From positions 1 through 35,704 of the forward strand of contig JAFROD010000027.1 of NCBI GenBank assembly GCA_017429835.1: a DNA stretch of 35,704 nucleotides, given 5' to 3'. The first letter of the stretch is position 1; every line of letters begins with the position of its first letter. The translations under genes and the position numbers were made by a program. The notes beneath the pieces are model-generated. The model did not search any database. It was not told where the DNA came from and saw nothing but the letters and a program-made list of their open reading frames with translations. This DNA comes from Oscillospiraceae bacterium (GTDB lineage: Bacteria > Bacillota > Clostridia > Oscillospirales > Oscillospiraceae). Positions 32,861-35,704 of this stretch are shown here, piece after piece.

Positions 32861-33694
32861 TTACTCCACGACTACAGTCAGGAGTACCGTATAGGTGAGA
32901 TCCCTGCTGTTCGTGTAGGAGAACAATACGTTGGTACAGCCGTGCTTGGAGGTGTCCAACTGGCTCATGTCGATATCGATATCCTCCGGGCTCAGCAGCG
33001 CGCCGCTGGAGCTTTCACGCGCGCTGACGATATAGCCGCGCAGCGTTTCCTCCGTCAGCACCTCGCCCTTGTCCGCATAGATCAGATAATCGGACAGACG
33101 GATCACGGGATGCCGCGAGGTAGAGCTCTGTATGATGACGGGGATCGTGACTACGGCGGTGTCGCCGCTGCTGTTCGTCACCTGCACGGTGATGGGATAT
33201 ATGCCCTGATCCATGGTGGAAACGGAGGTGGAGGACAGGCGGATTCGCGGCGTAATATCGCCGTCGATCATATCCGACGCGCTCAGACGGCCCTCCAGCG
33301 TGACCTTGTTGCTGACGTTGAAGCTCAAGGGCTGCGAGAGGGCAAACCGCGGCTTGCGGTAGTCGGTATAGGTGATGCTTCTGCTGTACGTGCAGTAGTT
33401 GGAGGAGGAGTCGAAGACGGCGTAGTAGATCAGCGCGCTGTTCGAGCCGTAGAGCTGCGAGACTCTGCGGACGATGATGTGATCCGTCAGGTCGCCGTCG
33501 ACGTTATCCGTAGCGGTCAGACCACGGCATAGCTCCGCTTCCGATGCGCGTACGCTCACACGGACGGGGACGCCGTCGCAGACGATGACCGGCGCTTCGC
33601 GATCCACCATGGTGCGGTCATAGAAGAAGAAGGCGGAAAACGCGACGGATATTACCAAAAACAGGGCAATTACGATGATTTGAATATTTCTCAT
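32861..33694 (-). CDS. Membrane-anchored Ig-like/DUF5011 repeat protein
   Basis: 277 residues, ATG at 33694 (GAGG upstream), 12 nt after the phosphatase. An N-terminal signal anchor (about 4-26) leads to an extracytoplasmic region with two or three Ig-like/DUF5011-type repeats: TATDNVDGDLTDHIIV and SASDMIDGDITPRIRL carry the DxxDGD[LI]T motif typical of these calcium-binding-like domains. The C-terminal part is a further beta domain. There is no enzyme motif. Its place between phosphatase and kinases suggests an adaptor for the export machinery outside the membrane; that is inference. Confidence 0.85.
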   Translation of the reverse strand: MRNIQIIVIALFLVISVAFSAFFFYDRTMVDREAPVIVCDGVPVRVSVRASEAELCRGLTATDNVDGDLTDHIIVRRVSQLYGSNSALIYYAVFDSSSNYCTYSRSITYTDYRKPRFALSQPLSFNVSNKVTLEGRLSASDMIDGDITPRIRLSSTSVSTMDQGIYPITVQVTNSSGDTAVVTIPVIIQSSTSRHPVIRLSDYLIYADKGEVLTEETLRGYIVSARESSSGALLSPEDIDIDMSQLDTSKHGCTNVLFSYTNSRDLTYTVLLTVVVE

Positions 33695-33706
33695 AGCGAC
33701 CTCGGC

Positions 33707-34447
33707 TTAGAATTCGGGGGCAGGGATGAGCCTGTCGTGGATGATTCGGTTGGGATTGTCTTCGAGCAGCAGCTCGATGTAATGCGGAGAACAGAAGCGC
33801 TCCAGAACCTGCAGCACGGACTGCAGACCCGTGGTGCGGTAACGCGCGTCGTGCGCGTCGCTGGCGATTACGTGCGCGATGCCGGAGGCGAGCAGATGGG
33901 TGCCTGCGTGAAACGCCCGTTCGCCGAGCAGACCGAGAATGCTGCCTTTGTTGAGCTGGATGATATAGCCCTTCGCGAACCAGCTCACGGCGAGCTTCGG
34001 ATCGCGCTGGACGCAGTCGTAGCGCTCGGGATGGGCGACGACCGGAATCATGCCGCGTCGCGCGATCATATCCAACGCGGCGGTAATGCGCTCGCCGGAC
34101 TCGTTGAAGTTGAACTCCGTCAAGAGATAGCGCGAACGGTTAAGGGTGACGATGCGGCGCTCGTCCAGGAGCTTTCGCAGATTGGAGCGGCTGGCGAACA
34201 GCTCGCAGCCGGGCAGAACGCTGAGGGGAATGCCGTGCTGTTCCAACAGCGCGCGGAACATGCCGAAGCACACGTCGTAGTCTCTGCCGCGGTAGTTGGG
34301 AATGTCGTCGCTGATGTTGCAGTGCGGCGTGCAGACGATCGTATCCACGCCGCTTTGCACGGCGTGCGCGGCCATCTCGCAGGCGACGTGGGCGCTTGCT
34401 GCGCCGTCGTCGATCCAGGGGATGATATGGCAGTGCAAATCAATCAT
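33707..34447 (-). CDS. CpsB/YwqE-type PHP tyrosine-protein phosphatase
   Basis: 246 residues from the ATG at 34447 (GGAGG upstream); longer in-frame readings lack a site. PHP metal motifs: DLHCHIIPWIDDGA (3-16), CTPHCN, LPGCELF, VVAHPERYD and ASDAHD. These match the manganese-dependent phosphatases that remove phosphate from BY-kinase tyrosine tails in capsule loci. It is the first gene of the operon, so kinase and phosphatase are made together. Confidence 0.94.
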   Translation of the reverse strand: MIDLHCHIIPWIDDGAASAHVACEMAAHAVQSGVDTIVCTPHCNISDDIPNYRGRDYDVCFGMFRALLEQHGIPLSVLPGCELFASRSNLRKLLDERRIVTLNRSRYLLTEFNFNESGERITAALDMIARRGMIPVVAHPERYDCVQRDPKLAVSWFAKGYIIQLNKGSILGLLGERAFHAGTHLLASGIAHVIASDAHDARYRTTGLQSVLQVLERFCSPHYIELLLEDNPNRIIHDRLIPAPEF

Positions 34448-34497
34448 AACTACCTCCGCTGCGCGACCTGCAAACCTCTCCATAATATACCTTTTAA

Positions 34498-34526
34498 AAT
34501 ATAACATATCCCGCGTCGTTTTTCAA
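34498..34526 (-). promoter_or_regulatory. Promoter for the phosphatase-kinase-ABC operon
   Basis: On the minus strand: TTGAAA (34526-34521), 17-bp spacer, TATATT (34503-34498). Confidence 0.85.
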
Positions 34527-34529
34527 CCG

Positions 34530-34548
34530 GAAAAAAGATACTTTTTTC
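34530..34548. repeat. Perfect inverted repeat upstream of the operon promoter
   Basis: GAAAAAAG-ATA-CTTTTTTC, 8-bp arms, lies 3 bp upstream of the -35 of the operon, between two divergent promoters. It could be a regulator site or merely a curved A-tract element. Confidence 0.4.
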
Positions 34549-34605
34549 GCGCCGTAAAACACGGCAAAAATCAGCCTTTACGCCCTGAAAAATCGAAAAA
34601 CGACC

Positions 34606-34634
34606 TTGCAACGGGAGCGAAAACGTGATAAAAT
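34606..34634 (+). promoter_or_regulatory. Promoter for the secreted 330-residue protein
   Basis: TTGCAA, 17-bp spacer, TAAAAT, giving a leader of about 30 nt. Confidence 0.82.
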
Positions 34635-34669
34635 ATCCAAGAAAGTAAAAGGAGAAAGGTGGCATTGCC

Positions 34670-35662
34670 TTGAAGAAGAATAAACGAATCCTCTCGGCGA
34701 TTCTGTGCCTTGCAATGATACTGGGCGTGCTTGCGCTGCCTGCCGGCGCTGCGAAGCGCACGGTCTATAACGAGCTGCCGATCGTCCCGCCGTCCGGCGA
34801 GGAGCCCGATATCCTCTCGGCCTACCCGCGGATCGACGAAAACGTCAGCCTGGTCTATACCGCGTACGTTCCCAACGGCTATACGAATCCGTACATGGTC
34901 TTTACGTTCCTCGGCGCGTCGTACACCGTCAACGATTACACAGTCAACGCGCAGGGCAATTACTGCTTTGAATTCACGAAATGCCTCCCGCATTATATGG
35001 GCGAGAACATCGACGCAGTCCTGCACGCGTCGAAGGACGGCGCCGATCACACGGATACGGTCGCAAACTACAGTATCCGGCAGTACTGTGTCAATCAGCT
35101 TGCAAACAATCCGAGCCAAAAGCTGAAGACCCTGCTGTCAGACCTTTTGACCTACGGCGCGGCAGCGCAGCAGTACGTCGGTTACAAGACGAACGAGCTC
35201 GTGACGAGCGGACTGAGCCTGACGCCGAGCACCTTCTCTGCGCTGTCCGGCAAGGAGGTCGTGTTCTACGGGACGGCGGACGCCGGAAAGGATTGGCGGT
35301 CGGCGACGCTGGTGCTGCGCAATACGCTCGCGGTGCGCTTCTATTTCAAGGCGGACAGCGTGAGAGGTCTGGCGGTGCGATGCACGATCAACGGCCGTGA
35401 CTACACCACGACGAGCTTTGGTCATGACGACACGAACAATCTCTATTACGTCGATATGTGCGACATTGAGGCGACAGAGTTTGACGATACCGTGACGGCG
35501 ACCTTCTTAAACAGCCGCGATAACACGCAGATCGGACGAACGGCGTCCTATTCCGTCAATACCTACGTCTGCAGTATGCAGAACTGCGCGGACGCAAATC
35601 TGCGGGCGCTGGTGCGCGCGCTGTACAACTACGGCGCGTCAGCGAGCAATTACGCAAAATAA
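34670..35662 (+). CDS. Secreted protein with duplicated helical module, function unknown
   Basis: 330 residues with a TTG start (AAAGGTGG 7 nt upstream; no ATG fits). Signal peptide about 1-27 (cleavage after AGA). The mature protein has two similar halves: a beta domain followed by a short helical segment, YSIRQYCVNQLA...LLTYGAAAQQYVGY (about 125-165) and YSVNTYVCSMQNC...LYNYGASASNYA (about 291-329). The helical segment sits at the C-terminus of each half. It has no SLH domain, sortase signal or catalytic motif. I recognise the style of module from secreted proteins of gut Clostridia but cannot name a function. It is divergent from the kinase operon. Confidence 0.85.
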   Translation: MKKNKRILSAILCLAMILGVLALPAGAAKRTVYNELPIVPPSGEEPDILSAYPRIDENVSLVYTAYVPNGYTNPYMVFTFLGASYTVNDYTVNAQGNYCFEFTKCLPHYMGENIDAVLHASKDGADHTDTVANYSIRQYCVNQLANNPSQKLKTLLSDLLTYGAAAQQYVGYKTNELVTSGLSLTPSTFSALSGKEVVFYGTADAGKDWRSATLVLRNTLAVRFYFKADSVRGLAVRCTINGRDYTTTSFGHDDTNNLYYVDMCDIEATEFDDTVTATFLNSRDNTQIGRTASYSVNTYVCSMQNCADANLRALVRALYNYGASASNYAK

Positions 35663-35681
35663 AGATTTGACAGCCGGAAGC

Positions 35682-35704
35682 GGGGGGGGGGGGGGGGGGG
35701 GGGG
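35682..35704. other. Terminal run of 23 G residues (likely artefact)
   Basis: The window ends in uninterrupted G. This is typical of no-signal calls in two-colour sequencing at a contig end, not of a natural sequence. Confidence 0.85.

Noticed and set aside
1..35704. tRNA genes, transposases, phage genes or a CRISPR-Cas system
   Set aside because: None was found by reading both strands; there are no transposase, integrase or Cas motifs and no tRNA-like cloverleaf that I could recognise.

Overview
The window reads as chromosome from a fairly GC-rich Gram-positive anaerobe of the Bacillota, class Clostridia; an Oscillospirales-type gut lineage is the best guess. This rests on SLH-anchored surface proteins, a holB-ricT pair, DegV and YibE/F proteins, a CIRCE operator, a cobalamin riboswitch on a Gram-positive lipoprotein, strong Shine-Dalgarno sites and consensus housekeeping promoters. 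No marker gene allows a species call. The left edge cuts a gene. The right edge ends in 23 G residues, which looks like a contig end with a sequencing artefact.

Left third (1-10.9 kb), envelope and surface: the 3' part of an SLH surface protein; a cobalamin riboswitch controlling a DUF4430 (transcobalamin-like) lipoprotein and a zinc-ribbon membrane protein; a small XRE regulator; a YibE/F membrane protein on the minus strand; and a 1742-residue secreted, SLH-anchored protein with a PHP (CehA/McbA-type) metallohydrolase domain.

Middle (10.9-27.4 kb), mostly housekeeping in tidy, often overlapping operons: holB-ricT and a DUF2156-GNAT pair (minus); mnmA-cyclophilin-topB (plus); rpsF-ssb-rpsR (minus); dapA-dapB-hisS-aspS (plus); an unknown gene plus a C_GCAxxG_C_C protein (minus); degV (plus). 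Promoters and hairpin terminators can be read directly for most of these units.

Right end (27.4-35.7 kb): an hsp20 gene behind a perfect CIRCE element, then a five-gene minus-strand operon with its own promoter and terminator. The operon encodes a PHP-type tyrosine phosphatase, a membrane-anchored Ig-like/DUF5011 protein, two successive Wzz/BY-kinase fusions with Tyr-Gly-rich tails, and a full-length ABC exporter. It resembles the regulatory and export part of a polysaccharide locus but has no glycosyltransferase or polymerase. A divergent secreted protein with an internal duplication closes the window. The best candidates for new biology are this kinase/exporter operon, the B12-controlled DUF4430 unit and the PHP-SLH surface enzyme.
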